From Macrosoma leucophasiata (lineage: Eukaryota > Arthropoda > Insecta > Lepidoptera > Hedylidae): 64,000 nt of DNA. This document shows positions 43,990-54,250 of the stretch, in pieces. The notes beneath the pieces were generated by a model, which worked only from the letters and a program-made list of their open reading frames with translations, was not told the DNA's origin and ran no database searches. The stretch covers positions 4,732,001 through 4,796,000 of the forward strand of contig JAWQUS010000003.1 in NCBI GenBank assembly GCA_036365455.1. Reading direction: 5' to 3'. How positions within the stretch are numbered: position 1 is the first letter of the stretch; the number at the start of each line of letters is the position of its first letter. A program made the translations under genes and the position numbers.

Positions 43990-44314
43990 CTATGGTAGGT
44001 ACCTAGAAGGCTGGCAGCATTGCCTCGTTGGATGACTATGCTGATTCTCTGACCTAAATATAGGCCCGCCTTCTGGTCTCGGGAGGTATCGACCAGCCGC
44101 TGCTAGATTTCTTTGAACAATACCCGCGCACTGGGGCCCCATGGACCAAGGGAACATTGACCCCGAAAGGCACAAATATATAGTCCCCTGAAAGGGTACT
44201 ACTTTTGCGCTGTTTCAGGGTCTCCGCAGCTGCAGCATCAGTGCCGGCGGAACACGCCGTGCTCGGAAGATGGGATGGCGCTAAGGTGTCAACGCAAGTT
44301 GCGTCCCACACCAA
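43990..44314 (-). pseudogene. LINE polyprotein C-terminal fragment, frameshifted
   Basis: On the minus strand the frame from 44314 reads MVWDATCVDTLAPSHLPSTA and later YIFVPFGVN. A second frame continues with RPEGGPIFRSENQHSH and QRGNAASL-like sequence. The order VWD-TC-DTLAPSHL, then FVPF, then IQRGNA is typical of the C-terminal region of certain non-LTR retrotransposons. At least one frameshift. Confidence 0.7.
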
Positions 44315-44402
44315 AGGCCTACCCAGTAGTTACTTATGCCATTTAAAAGTACCTACCTAGTTTGGTACTTATATGGTGTACCTATAAATGGCATTTGGCA
44401 AC

Positions 44403-44475
44403 AACACCTTTTACGTCCCACTGCTGGGCACGACTCTCTTCACTTTTTGGGGAGGCCACAGTTATAGGGAGAAGG
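44403..44475. repeat. LINE end fragment (CCCACTGCTGGGCAC word)
   Basis: It shares CGTCC(C/T)ACTGCTGGGCACGA with 58140-58160. Confidence 0.55.
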
Positions 44476-44847
44476 ACACAGACAAAGAGAGTTAAATGGC
44501 ATTTAAAGTAAACGATTTTCGGCTCATCATTACAAAATACAAAATACCTTCACGCAGCATCCAACAATAACTGATGGCGCTGCTTCGTGTAAGAGAAGTT
44601 AGAGATGATCCGTGGAGGGGGTCACGACCCACGGACCACCCGCCCAGAGGAAAAGGGTTCCTCTGCCCAAGCTGAACTGTGAACTTCTTGAACGAACAAA
44701 GATAATTTAAAAACATACCTAATTGGTTTTTAAAGAAAAAAAAAATCATATCGGTTGCCTAACTAGCATAGTTGGTAATAGATGGCGCTGCTGCTACCAT
44801 AAAGCAATGCAATAGATGTGAAGGAAAGATTTGACAAATCGGGCAGG

Positions 44848-44918
44848 GCTTCAGTAGCTCAATTGGAAGAGCGGCTGGACTAGATTAGTAGGTCGCGAGT
44901 TCGAGCCTCGCCTGAAGT
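44848..44918 (+). repeat. tRNA-like repeat copy
   Basis: GCTTCAG pairs with CTGAAGT, and the D-arm GCTCAATTGGAAGAGC and T-arm GCGAGTTCGAGCCTCGC are intact. The anticodon region, GACTAGATTAGTAGG, is abnormal. The 3' flank from TTTTTCTTTCCA through TTCACAAGCATGTGTTAATG matches that of 43590. Confidence 0.65.
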
Positions 44919-45206
44919 CAAATTTTTCTTTCCATTTTTCTTTAAAAATAAAATATATTTCACAAGCATGTGTTAATGCGAAATAATATGGAACAAATAA
45001 CTATTTGGTCTGTCGTTCCCAAGTATCAGTTCAGTGATTTAAAAGTTTGTCTACATTATGCCTCACTCATAAAAAAAAATCACAATTACACAAATTGTAG
45101 TCGATTTCTCATTGGGGTCCCACTGCCCCACACCGATATTGTTCAGAAGTGAATGCTTTAGCTCACGAGTTTGGTCGCCATATTACATCGAGATAATCAT
45201 TACCGT

Positions 45207-45690
45207 CGGATGAGTCACGAGCGATGTAGATACGCTTAAATCGACTCCCTTTGTCAAACCCGCCACGAATTACGGTACTGGGAGGACGCTGGCGTATTAA
45301 TAGTGAGGAGCCAGTTCTCCAATATTTGGCTCTCAGGTTAAGCCATCTGCACTCGCCGATTGCCCCATGAAACAGTTAGTGCCGTGACGTGAACACTAGC
45401 TCGAGTAAACCCAATTAAAAATAGAACAATCTTATATTTCTCGATTATTATACATAGGTATATGAGTTGTTACGCCTCTATGCTGGAAATTACGAGCGAT
45501 GTAGTCATGTAGATACGCTCAAATTGTTTCGAAGTCGGTTAAAAAACTGTTTGTTCAATATTTGGCTCACCAGCAAGTAAAGAGCCATCTGCACTCGCCT
45601 ATTTCCCGGTGAAGTAGTGCCTACTCGAGAAAAGCTCGAGTAAACCCAAAAAAAAAACAATCCAATATTTGGCGATTATTGTTCTGCAAG
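45207..45690 (+). repeat. Two diverged direct copies of a ~200-bp unit
   Basis: Shared ordered words are ACGAGCGATGTAG, CAATATTTGGCTC, GCCATCTGCACTCGCC and CTCGAGTAAACCCAA. They appear in 45217-45449 and again in 45492-45680. The function or class is unknown. Confidence 0.65.
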
Positions 45691-46314
45691 TGGTAAATAT
45701 ACAGTTCACATTGAGGATATGTAAATACTGTAGCGTAGCATAAATAGGTATGTCATCCACATTAAAACTGGATGGATAGAGATCTCATTAGAGGAATCTA
45801 AATAACAAAATAATGGAAGTGCCATGATTGCGTGAACCTGTCGTCACAAATTGGTGTCGCTTCAATAGTATGTATTCGACACCAATTCCGGTTATCTGTC
45901 AAATCGTGCCATATACACAAACATAATTAAACAAAAAAATCATCAATCATTAAAGTATTTATCGTTATCGACCTAGGATAAGGTGACCAACTTTCTGAAA
46001 AATGCATGGGGGACTTGTTGTGGATAGATAGGGTATGGTGAATGCGAAGTATGAAGTTTTGTCAGTTTAGGTAGGTACGTATCAAAATTATATAAAAACA
46101 CAAAACTTACATACTGAAGTCATTAATTTTTAAAATAGTATATAACACTAGAATTACACTTTTTTACAAGAATGCAAAATGGAACAAGGCCTACATAGAT
46201 GCCCCGCTGTTGTTTGCATGCGTGTGTGGGTGTTGTGTAGTGTATGTTTTACGAGTAGATATGTATGTGTGTGACTGTGCGGTTATGTAGTAGCGTGAAA
46301 AAAAATAGGCACGT
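45691..46314. other. Mostly unassigned
   Basis: It begins with a short SINE-like family 1 remnant (about 45682-45725) and has a small inverted repeat, AATTGGTGTCG with CGACACCAATT (45850-45892). Otherwise nothing recognised. Confidence 0.4.
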
Positions 46315-46439
46315 CAATGCATCGAATGCGGGACATGCGGGATGTATCCAACGTTTTGCGGGACTATTTTATTGATTGTTGCAAAGCGGGATTACATCCA
46401 GCATTACGGGACGGTCCCGCAGAATCCGGGACGGTTGGC

Positions 46440-46738
46440 CGCCTTAACCCAGGACTCACTGCGTCTATCTGTCAGAGATGTTGGGAGTCTGTGCGTTTTT
46501 TATCGTCTCTACAACGGCTAGTGCTTTGCTGCACTGTTTGATATGGTGGTTTGACGAGGTGTTCCTTCGATGCTACAATATGGGATTCTTCAAAAATGGT
46601 GTCAGAAGAGTCCTTCAGGGCTGGTAGCGCGTTAGCAATTCCCCTGGTGCTGCAAATGTTCATAAGCGACGGTGACCACTTTCCATCAGGTAGCACGGCT
46701 GCTTGTCTGTCAAACTTATTACCGTTAACTTTAATAAA
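46440..46738 (+). repeat. LINE C-terminal/3' fragment (GGGAGTCTGTGCG family), deleted copy
   Basis: GATGTTGGGAGTCTGTGCG to ATCAGGTAGCACGGCTGC, then an A-run after AACTTTAATAA. It aligns with 58630-59057 but lacks about 100 bp in the middle. It encodes shards of the ELPSEVF and SFRAGSALA region in broken frames. Confidence 0.7.
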
Positions 46739-47249
46739 AAAAACCGGACAAGTGCGAGTTCGACTCGCGTGGTGAGGGTTCCGTAATTTAAATAAATATT
46801 TTCGAAAATATTACAGATTTGAAATGCAGGGACGTAGCGGTTACGGGGGGGTTATATTATTAAGAATTTTCGATTTAATTTGAATACTCAAACTTCTTAT
46901 AGGTTTTCCAGTAATCTATATGTAAAGAACTATTTTCCACATTTTTTTTCAAAATAGGCGGGGGGGAATGGTCAATTTTCGTCGTTTTTCTTAAATAACT
47001 TCAAATTTGTTTATCCAAAAATTATAAAAAATATATATCTGAGATGCTGACAACAACCTCTTTCATTTGATATGACACACGACACAGTTTACAATTTTTT
47101 TTAAATTTTCTGATTTACCTCCCGAATGTGGCCCCCCTGTTTAAAATTTATTATTTTACTTGACTTGTTCATCTTTGGGTCACCAATTTACATATATTCT
47201 TTAAATTTCAACTCAATCGGTCGAGTAGTTTCGGAGCAAATTGGCCGTG

Positions 47250-47284
<35 letters not shown>

Positions 47285-47337
47285 CACGAGTGATCCTATA
47301 AGGGTTCCTTTTTTCCTTTTTAAGGTACAGAACCCTA
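46739..47337 (+). repeat. CCGGACAAGTGCGAGT...GGGTTCC element with (GACA)n
   Basis: It starts AAAACCGGACAAGTGCGAGT, carries TCAACTCAATCGGTCGAGTA and a (CAGA)n tract at 47250-47283, and ends AAGGTACAGAACCCTAAAA. The minus copy at 37028 has the same ends. It directly follows the A-run of the preceding LINE fragment. Confidence 0.65.
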
Positions 47338-48113
47338 AAATACTTTTTTTTTTCAATGATTTATGCTACTCATCTTTTGTGGATAAGCTTAGCTCTCTTG
47401 GTATACCTAATTCGAGAATCAAAATCAAAAAAATTACTTAAATCTATGCTTTATAACACTTTCACGCTGATTTGTCCCAATTTACAGCTCCATAAACTAT
47501 TGCGTAGCGTAGGTGTACAAACAAATCACCCAGCCACCAGATTTGTACCAAATGTTTGTGTGCCACACAAATATTAGATGGCAATAAGTAATGGAGAAAG
47601 TTATTGCATTGATAGTCTGTCGATCGAATTTGTATGTATACTCGGACATTTAGTTTGACTTGGAAGCTTCTAGAGTTGGGAAATGGCCTCGATAGTTTAG
47701 CGGTAGGCATGACCCGATTTACTGAGTTCGATTGCTGCGACTGTAAGTCCTGAGAATTTTTTCCAATTAGTGAATAGTGCATAGAGAAGTGATGATGATA
47801 AGAAGTACATTTAAAAAGCTAGTAAGTTAAATACTTGTGAGTTTTACACCGGAATCACATAAACTGGGGTATATAATTGAACCCGAGTGCTCGAGACCAC
47901 GGAAGCTGAAAAGTGACCGAAAAGTCGGGTTGGAATCTAAACAATCAATTTAGTTTAATATATGCGAGATGAATCCGAAAACTAGTTTTATTTCAATGAG
48001 TGTGCCTCGCGAAAACCTAAGAACATAATAATCACATGATTTAACAACCCCCGTTTGTGCTCGCAAGTGTAGTTAGTTCCTTCCATAGATTATACACTAA
48101 TAACTGACAGTTA
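47338..48113. other. Nothing recognised
   Basis: No supported feature. A weak tRNA-like string at 47683 was judged too poor. Confidence 0.35.
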
Positions 48114-48519
48114 GGGGGCGTCCATAAATTACGTGAGATGTTTAAGGGGGGGAGGGGGTCGAGACAAATCTCGTCTAATCTTACATTGGGAAAAGAAGGG
48201 GTCTCGGCAAATATCACGCAATTTTTTTTCTGATTGAAACAAAGAAATATACTTAGGTACTATTTTCGCGCGAGCTGAATTGGAGTAGATATTTTTTTTT
48301 AATCGCAATAGTTTAGATTTAAGTACTCTATTGTTTAATTTTTTTCACACTTATAGCTATCAGCAATATTAATTACACTTACATTTTGAAAAATCTCACG
48401 CGAGTTTGGGGGACGGGGGAGGGGGTTGAATAAAATCTCACGACATCTCACCAGGGGCTCCCCCCTGGAGGGACAGAAATACGAAAAAAAAACACCTCAC
48501 GTAATTTATGAATGCTCCC
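48114..48519. mobile_element. PIF/Harbinger-type MITE, 406 bp
   Basis: The ends are GGGGGCGTCCATAAATTACG and, inwards from the right, GGGAGCATTCATAAATTACG, each continuing TGAG. TTA lies directly outside on both sides (48111-48113, 48520-48522). A 3-bp TWA duplication with GGG ends fits PIF/Harbinger. No transposase. A truncated relative is at 56666. Confidence 0.8.
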
Positions 48520-49786
48520 TTACTTCCGATGAGCTCACACACAAGTAGGTACGTCACAACAGCAACGACTATGGAGATAAATACCTTGCAAACTTGCTTG
48601 CTTGCTACTGTTATTATTTTGAGAGTATTTTTGACTCGAGATAAGCCAATATACCTAATAATATGTATATTGATATTGTAAATCATTCCTTCCGTATATT
48701 TGAAGTAGCCATATTGCAGAATGATTTCCTAAATGGATTTGAACATTTAATTATTTTTGACTGTATTATTTTGAGATAATACAAGTACGTAAATTGTTGT
48801 GTCAATTCCGCTACTACCAAATACATTCATGCAATTCAAAGGTTCAGGTTTTAGGGGCGTTCTAATACTTGTATATAACCAAAGACATTAGCAGAAATGT
48901 CTTTCCGTGTAACTGTTTCCTATAGCTCTAGTTGCCACTTTGAGGAATCACAGATATGAAGTTGTGTTTACTGCACTTTACACTAACCGTTCTATTAGAC
49001 ATATTTAGGCTTTAGGTAGGTCCAGTAATCGCTAGTATTATTTTACTTACTTACAAAGAATCATTTTGATATTTATTTGTATCATTATTTAATGTAATCT
49101 TATCTTCAACTACTTTCTGATAGCAATAACACGTTAATTGACCACATTTAATTTAGTTGCTTCAAATAAATCAAATAAAGCAAAAAAAAAAAACGTAATC
49201 TCCTCCTAAAAGGAAACACATTTTCTTTAATTAATATATTATGCAATATTTAGCGTTTCTTAGTTAGAAATTCGACGATATTATCATTGTGCGCCATCAT
49301 TCCTTCCTGTTTGCAAATTAAACAACATTTATCTTTGATTAAGTACATTGATAAAGTAGGAATTACGTAATTTCTGTCGTTTCATATCTAAAATCTCAGG
49401 ATATCTCAATGCTTATGCTTGGTTGAGAACTTAATTTAATTATTAATGAATTGTTACTAGATTTATACGTCCAATAGCGAAAATAACAAAAAGCTTGTCC
49501 GTGTTAGTTGTTTTAAAATATTTTAAATTAAGCAATCAATATTCTTTTATCCTTTGCTATTCAAAGAATACATTCTGTTGTAGACTTCTAAACTTTACAG
49601 CACAAAAACACATCAGGTTTATTATCACATTTTATGAATATTAAGAATGTACGATAATATCTATATGAGGCCACTCTTGTGGTATGTATACCTGACCTAC
49701 TAGTCAGGTATATAAACAATATCCTCGATATTCTATTTAAACACAACTATGATATATTTTTTCTCAGTTGTTGAATGTTAGAGGCC
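48520..49786. other. Nothing recognised
   Basis: AT-rich sequence with no supported gene or element. Confidence 0.35.
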
Positions 49787-49954
49787 TTAGTTAAGTCCCG
49801 TAATTTGCAGCACTGACCAGACTTTCTTCTGAACATCAATGGACCCTATGCTTATTGTCAGAAGGAAACAATGTTTCTGACAGGACCTCCCCACATCTGA
49901 ACAAAAACTTTCCCCCAAGCTTTCCTCACAGTTGCACATCAACTGTGGCGATAG

Positions 49955-50058
49955 ATATGCCATCGCCACGGTTGGCATGCGGGTTAGCAGTGGCGGTAGT
50001 GTTATCGCGAAACGCTGTATGTTGCCCGCCAAGCGTTATTGCACTTACTACCGCACTA
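49955..50058 (+). repeat. Dispersed repeat fragment, match to 36146-36245
   Basis: ATGCCATCGCCACGGTTGGC, GCAGTGGCGGTAGTGTTATC and GCCAAGCGTTATTGCAC are shared with the 36-kb copy with few changes. Confidence 0.5.
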
Positions 50059-50059
50059 C

Positions 50060-50094
50060 CTCTCTCTCTCTCTCTCTCTCTCTCTTCCACTACT
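50060..50094. repeat. (CT)n microsatellite
   Basis: About 17 uninterrupted CT dinucleotides. Probably polymorphic. Confidence 0.9.
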
Positions 50095-50176
50095 GGGCAT
50101 CAGTTCCCGACCGCAAGGTTGTTGGTTTTTATGCTGAAAGAATTAATTTACTTTGTATTTGGCTCAAACACGGGTA

Positions 50177-50414
50177 TAGGTCGCGCCACGTAAAAAGAAC
50201 GCTGGAAGAAAGTAGAAGGGATGTGTTCGCGCATCGGTACACTCGCGCACGAAAGTACTAGCCCTATTGGTTTATTTTTGATCTAGCTTTCGCTTGCGGT
50301 TTCGTGTATTGGTAGGCAGATTAAAAACTATATTACATAGAATAACATAAAATGAAATAAAAACACATGACGCGCAGCTTAACAACCAGCGTTATTTTTA
50401 CCTGGCGCGACCTA
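50177..50414 (-). mobile_element. 238-bp deletion derivative (MITE) of the DD82E-type element
   Basis: Both ends match the full element at 6180-8041: TAGGTCGCGCCACGTAAAAA at the left and TACCTGGCGCGACCTA at the right, with TA duplications outside (50175-50176, 50415-50416). The left ~190 bp is the reverse complement of that element's 3' end almost base for base, and the right ~45 bp matches its 5' end. About 1.6 kb including all coding sequence is missing. Confidence 0.92.
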
Positions 50415-50755
50415 TAACAATAATAACTATTTCACACAGTGTCCCCTGTGTAACAAACACACTTCAGCCATCTAGGTAGGCGAGTAGCAATGAAGTTAGG
50501 TCATAGGAAACATTACGTTTTCCTGTCCCAGTTATGAGACCATACAAAATTGAGTTTGACACGAAATTATGACACGTCAGAATTTATCGACAGCCCCCCG
50601 GCCTGTAAACTGGAGCTAATAAACCACGACTGCTATAAATATACCCAGAGATTACAGATGGTGTTATGTCACACCACTTCACACCATTACAGCGGGCACT
50701 GCGTCGCATGATTGAAACTTTTAGGATACACGTGGACATTACAGTATTTTGATTA

Positions 50756-50809
50756 CGAAACTTCACGCCTCCCCGTAGGACTATTGCTACGGGGAGGCGT
50801 GAAGTTTCG
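50756..50809. repeat. Perfect 22-bp-arm hairpin
   Basis: CGAAACTTCACGCCTCCCCG, then TA, at 50756-50777 is exactly complementary to 50788-50809, with a 10-bp loop. It is joined to the 3' end of the family 2 SINE that follows, whose GGCGTGAAG end word is part of the stem. Confidence 0.85.
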
Positions 50810-50819
50810 GAACAACAGA

Positions 50820-51055
50820 GGTAAAATGCGTGCATTGCAGAATACATGAAAACACCTACGATTCGTCAGTAACGTTTTGGCACATTACCAAACTCCGAGG
50901 TACTGGGAAACTTCCAGAAAATGAAAAAAATCCAATAGATGGTTCTATTGGGATTTATACTTTTATCTCTGGTATCTCCCGACCCGGGAATGGAACCCAG
51001 GATTTCAGCGTAGCAGTAGTGCCCTGCTACCACTGGACTACTGAGGCAGTTTATG
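50820..51055 (-). repeat. tRNA-derived SINE (family 2), copy with A and B boxes
   Basis: Read on the minus strand from about 51055: TAGTCCAGTGG (A-box-like) and, about 45 bp on, GGGTTCCATTCCCGG (B-box-like), then TCGGGAGATACCAGAG and the shared body with CCAGTACCTCGGAGTTTGG. This is the clearest evidence that the family is tRNA-derived. Confidence 0.75.
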
Positions 51056-51115
51056 TATTATGATAACACGTGCAATCTCGGTGAATGCTCTAGTTGGAAA
51101 CATTTTTCTTTTCTG

Positions 51116-51330
51116 CCTAGTCACCGTATACTGTCATGCTCCCTTTAGTCTTTGCCTTCATTGGCTTCATGTGAAGGGTTGCTCACTTCCCTTCAAAATG
51201 CTCGAGGAGAGCTATGCCCGCTACATGCGTCTTACTCTCATAAGTATGACGCTGTAGGTGCTGATGGTGGGGACTGGTCTGGCAGATTACTGAGGTTTTT
51301 TCCATCATGATCGAATCGATAGTTATTTTA
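51116..51330 (+). repeat. 3' UTR copy of the LINE at 3935-5880
   Basis: It matches 5350-5545 (GGGTTGCTCACTTCCCTTC, AAAATG-TCGAGGAGAGC, GGGGACTGGTCTG-like words) with about four bases in five identical by eye. A heavily 5'-truncated insertion of the same family. Confidence 0.7.
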
Positions 51331-52079
51331 AATACGTATTTAATGTTTGAAAACATTGAATAGTCCTTCGAACTACAGAAGTTATTAAATTGCAGTCTAT
51401 ATATACTTATTAGTTAATAAGAATAGGTACAGTATAAAATAAAGGTGTTGGTCAACGTTAAGACAGCATTAAGAAAGTGTTCTCTAGCAATAAATAAATT
51501 ATACGCGTATAAAGCGTAGAGGGTCCACCTCTGTAATCTATCCGTTCTCACGGGGACCGATCGCTCCGATAGCTATTATCATCTGACCACCGGAGAACCA
51601 GCTGTCAGTTATCCATTAACTAACCGGTTTTTTCGATACCTCCTTTTTACGGGCCACCCTGACTGGACAATTTATAAAATACTAGTTTTTCTGAGTTGAT
51701 ACCTTAAGATAAAGCAAGCTTGCCTTGGTGAGCTTGGCTCTAGATTCAAAGTATATCTTGTTTTGTAATACTTTTATACTGAATAGCGTTCATTTGTTTG
51801 TCATGAAAGTACCTAAAGTGGCCAATATGAATACATACTGTTGCTTTTTAGTTTCCTACATACAAATTAGAGTTCTCAACTGATTCATCTCCACATTTGT
51901 TTCCTCAGACTGTTTGTGATAGCTGAATAATCAAATTTTATATGCATCTAAGTACCTACCTAGGTACTTTTAGGAGCATATAAGCATATTATACACATAT
52001 TAAGTATATTATAATTATAATATATCCTAATACGGTTATTTATGTTTTTCAATAGTCTTTTTCTAGTGATTTGAAGTTT
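51331..52079. other. Nothing recognised
   Basis: No supported feature. Confidence 0.35.
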
Positions 52080-52370
52080 TTTTTTTTATGTAATAAAAGT
52101 GGCAAACAAGCGTGCAGCTCACATTGATGTTAAGTGATGTCTGCAGCTTATAGACACTTTCACAATGACCAGAGGTCAAAATGCAGATGCGCTGCCACTA
52201 CTGAGGCATTAGGTGTTATGCCTCTGTGCCGGAAATTACAGAGCCGTACATTACCACCTGACCGGAACACGATAGTGCTGAACACTACCATTTAGCGGCA
52301 AGTTTATTAGGTAATGCGGTGGTGCCTACGCCCGCGAGCTCCGTCACTGGAGCTCTACCACCAGTAAAAA
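52080..52370 (-). repeat. SINE-like family 1, full-length copy
   Basis: From the T-run (the A-tail on the other strand) through GCAGCTCACATTGATGTTAA, ACCACCTGACCGGAACACGA and GCCCGCGAGCTCCGTCACTG to GAGCTCTACCACCAGTA. With 59674 it gives the family's full length, about 265-290 bp. Confidence 0.8.
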
Positions 52371-52393
52371 AAGTTCTTAAACACATACTTTTC

Positions 52394-52621
52394 AAAGGAC
52401 ACGGGTAATTTTGGGCCGGCAAAAATCGTTACTGGTTAACCCATTACAATCTAACAATTAGCAATCTAACCCAACTTTTACTTGATCATAATATGTACTT
52501 CAATTAGGCAATTCAAAAGATGCCCGAATTTCAAATTATTTATTTTATAGTCAATTGAAAATGACATAATTTGTACAGTGTCCTGGGTCCCAAAATGTAT
52601 GGAACAGTATAATTCTCCTTT
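52394..52621 (-). mobile_element. Small TIR element, copy B of 14076-14330
   Basis: The ends are AAAGGACACGGGTAATTTTG and GAACAGTATAATTCTCCTTT. Interior words such as GTTACTGGTTAACCCAT and AATCTAACAATTAGCAATCT match copy A in reverse. Confidence 0.6.
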
Positions 52622-53460
52622 CTTTCTTTAAAGGTGCAGTATCGACAAAATTTTCTTGATAAAATTAGTTTTATATACATGTACCTACGTACGGATAACC
52701 GACTGAACGCAACTATAAATAAAGGACCGATGAAGAAAAGATGGCACCTTTTAAATTTTAAGTGTCAATTTTTGTAAGTTAGTTTAGTCGTCTACTTTCA
52801 ATGACTAAACAAAAGTGTAACTATTTGTTTATCCCATAATCACGTAAAAAGCCTACTTACCGATATCAGTAAAAAAACGACACGACAAACAAAGAATCAA
52901 TCTAACTACATACTGTTTTTTCTGGCATCAATCTCTTATATTATCGTGTGTACCTACTGATAGACAATGTACGTGATTATGTACCGTTAACTTGCGTCAG
53001 CTGTGCCTCTTGCCCTGTACAACCTGTACAATGTAATGTACAATTACGTGAAAAACACCATGACTGGATTAAATATAATGCAGAGATAAGAGTATAGAGT
53101 CGGTTTTCAATGTCTTGCTATGATATACTCTATTGTTTATTCAAACACGAAATTAATTGTAAAATGTTTTCTCTCTTTTTCCAAAAGTGTAGGAGACAAG
53201 ATGCCACCTGCAGGCGTATTCTGTATTTTGGTGAATATCAATTTGAAAGCCACTTTGCAGTACGATGCTGTTTTCCTGAATTATCGTTATTATCACGTTT
53301 TGTCAAAACAGCAATGTACCTACTGCAAAATAGTTATCCAAATTATGTGAACCGACATACTGAGACCGGATGTAAAGTGATAATCGTCGTCTAAGAGCAT
53401 TTGTAACAACGCATCAACGGAGTTGTCAAAAAGCTGCTCTATTGATATTAATTATACCTA
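52622..53460. other. Nothing recognised
   Basis: AT-rich. Overlapping 94- and 76-codon frames at 53110-53394 show no family features. Confidence 0.35.
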
Positions 53461-53463
53461 CTA

Positions 53464-54250
53464 GGTTGATCATACGGGTTCCCTACTTTACTGCGAAATA
53501 CGTTTCATCGAAAAATCATTGGCCGACAACTATACATCGAAGACTTCATTGATGCTTTATTTCGCCGAAGCTTCTTAGCGGCCCGCCCCGGCTTCGCGCG
53601 GGTGCAATGTTACCTACCCTCTCGTATTCGTCTTAGCATGATGATTATAGATTTATCCTAAAGCATTCCTCGATCTTTTATAGTTTAGGCAGCGTACGCA
53701 AAATAAGTAACTTTTCTGGTTGATTTTTTACATCTTGTGTCCGAAAAACCCAAATATCTAACGGAGTCCTATTTTTTCCAAAATTAATAAATAGCCTATG
53801 TTACCCGTGGATATAGCTTTCGAGTAGTGAAAGAGTTTTTCAAATCGGACCAGTAGTTTCTGAGATTAGCGCGTTCAAACGAACAAACAAACAAACTCTT
53901 CAGCTTTATAATATTAAGTTAAGATTACCGAATATGTTATCTTCAATTCCTTAAAGAGCACTACACATCACAGTCATGTATGCTGGACAGTAAGAAAAGA
54001 AAAATAACATCTACCAAAGAAGTATCGAGGATTCCATAGTTTTCGCTGAAACGAGACCTCCATCAAAAAAGCTTCGAAATAAAATTTTCGATGAAACGTA
54101 GCATCGGGCAAACGAAACTTCAATTTATAAATTTTCGGCAAACAATAGCATCGCTCATTGAAGTCTTCGATGTATACTTGTCGGCCAATGATTTTTCGAT
54201 GAAACGTATTTCGCAGTAAAGTAGGGAGTAGTAGTAAGAACCCGATCATA
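53464..54250. mobile_element. Inverted-repeat element with TTTCATCGAAAAATC arms, invaded by an RTE tail
   Basis: The left arm (53464 to about 53560: CCCTACTTTACTGCGAAATA, GTTTCATCGAAAAATCATTG, CATCGAAGACTTCA) is repeated in reverse at about 54140-54245. Between the arms lie the RTE-type 3' fragment (53576-53919) and further ATGAAACG words. Outer ends are uncertain. Confidence 0.65.
53576..53919 (-). repeat. RTE-type LINE 3' fragment
   Basis: On the plus strand CCGGCTTCGCGCGGGTGCAA, AAATAGCCTATGTTACCCGT and TTTCAAATCGGACCAGTAGT, ending CTTTATAATATTAAG. This is the standard moth RTE 3' layout inside another element. Confidence 0.7.

Noticed and set aside
47683..47745. tRNA-like string with GATAGTTTAGCGGTAGG and GAGTTCGATTGCTG
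   Set aside because: Only the A- and B-box-like words are present. No acceptor stem pairing and no shared flank.
53110..53394. 94-codon frame with Cys-rich content
   Set aside because: No domain pattern and an overlapping alternative frame of similar length. Chance is likelier.
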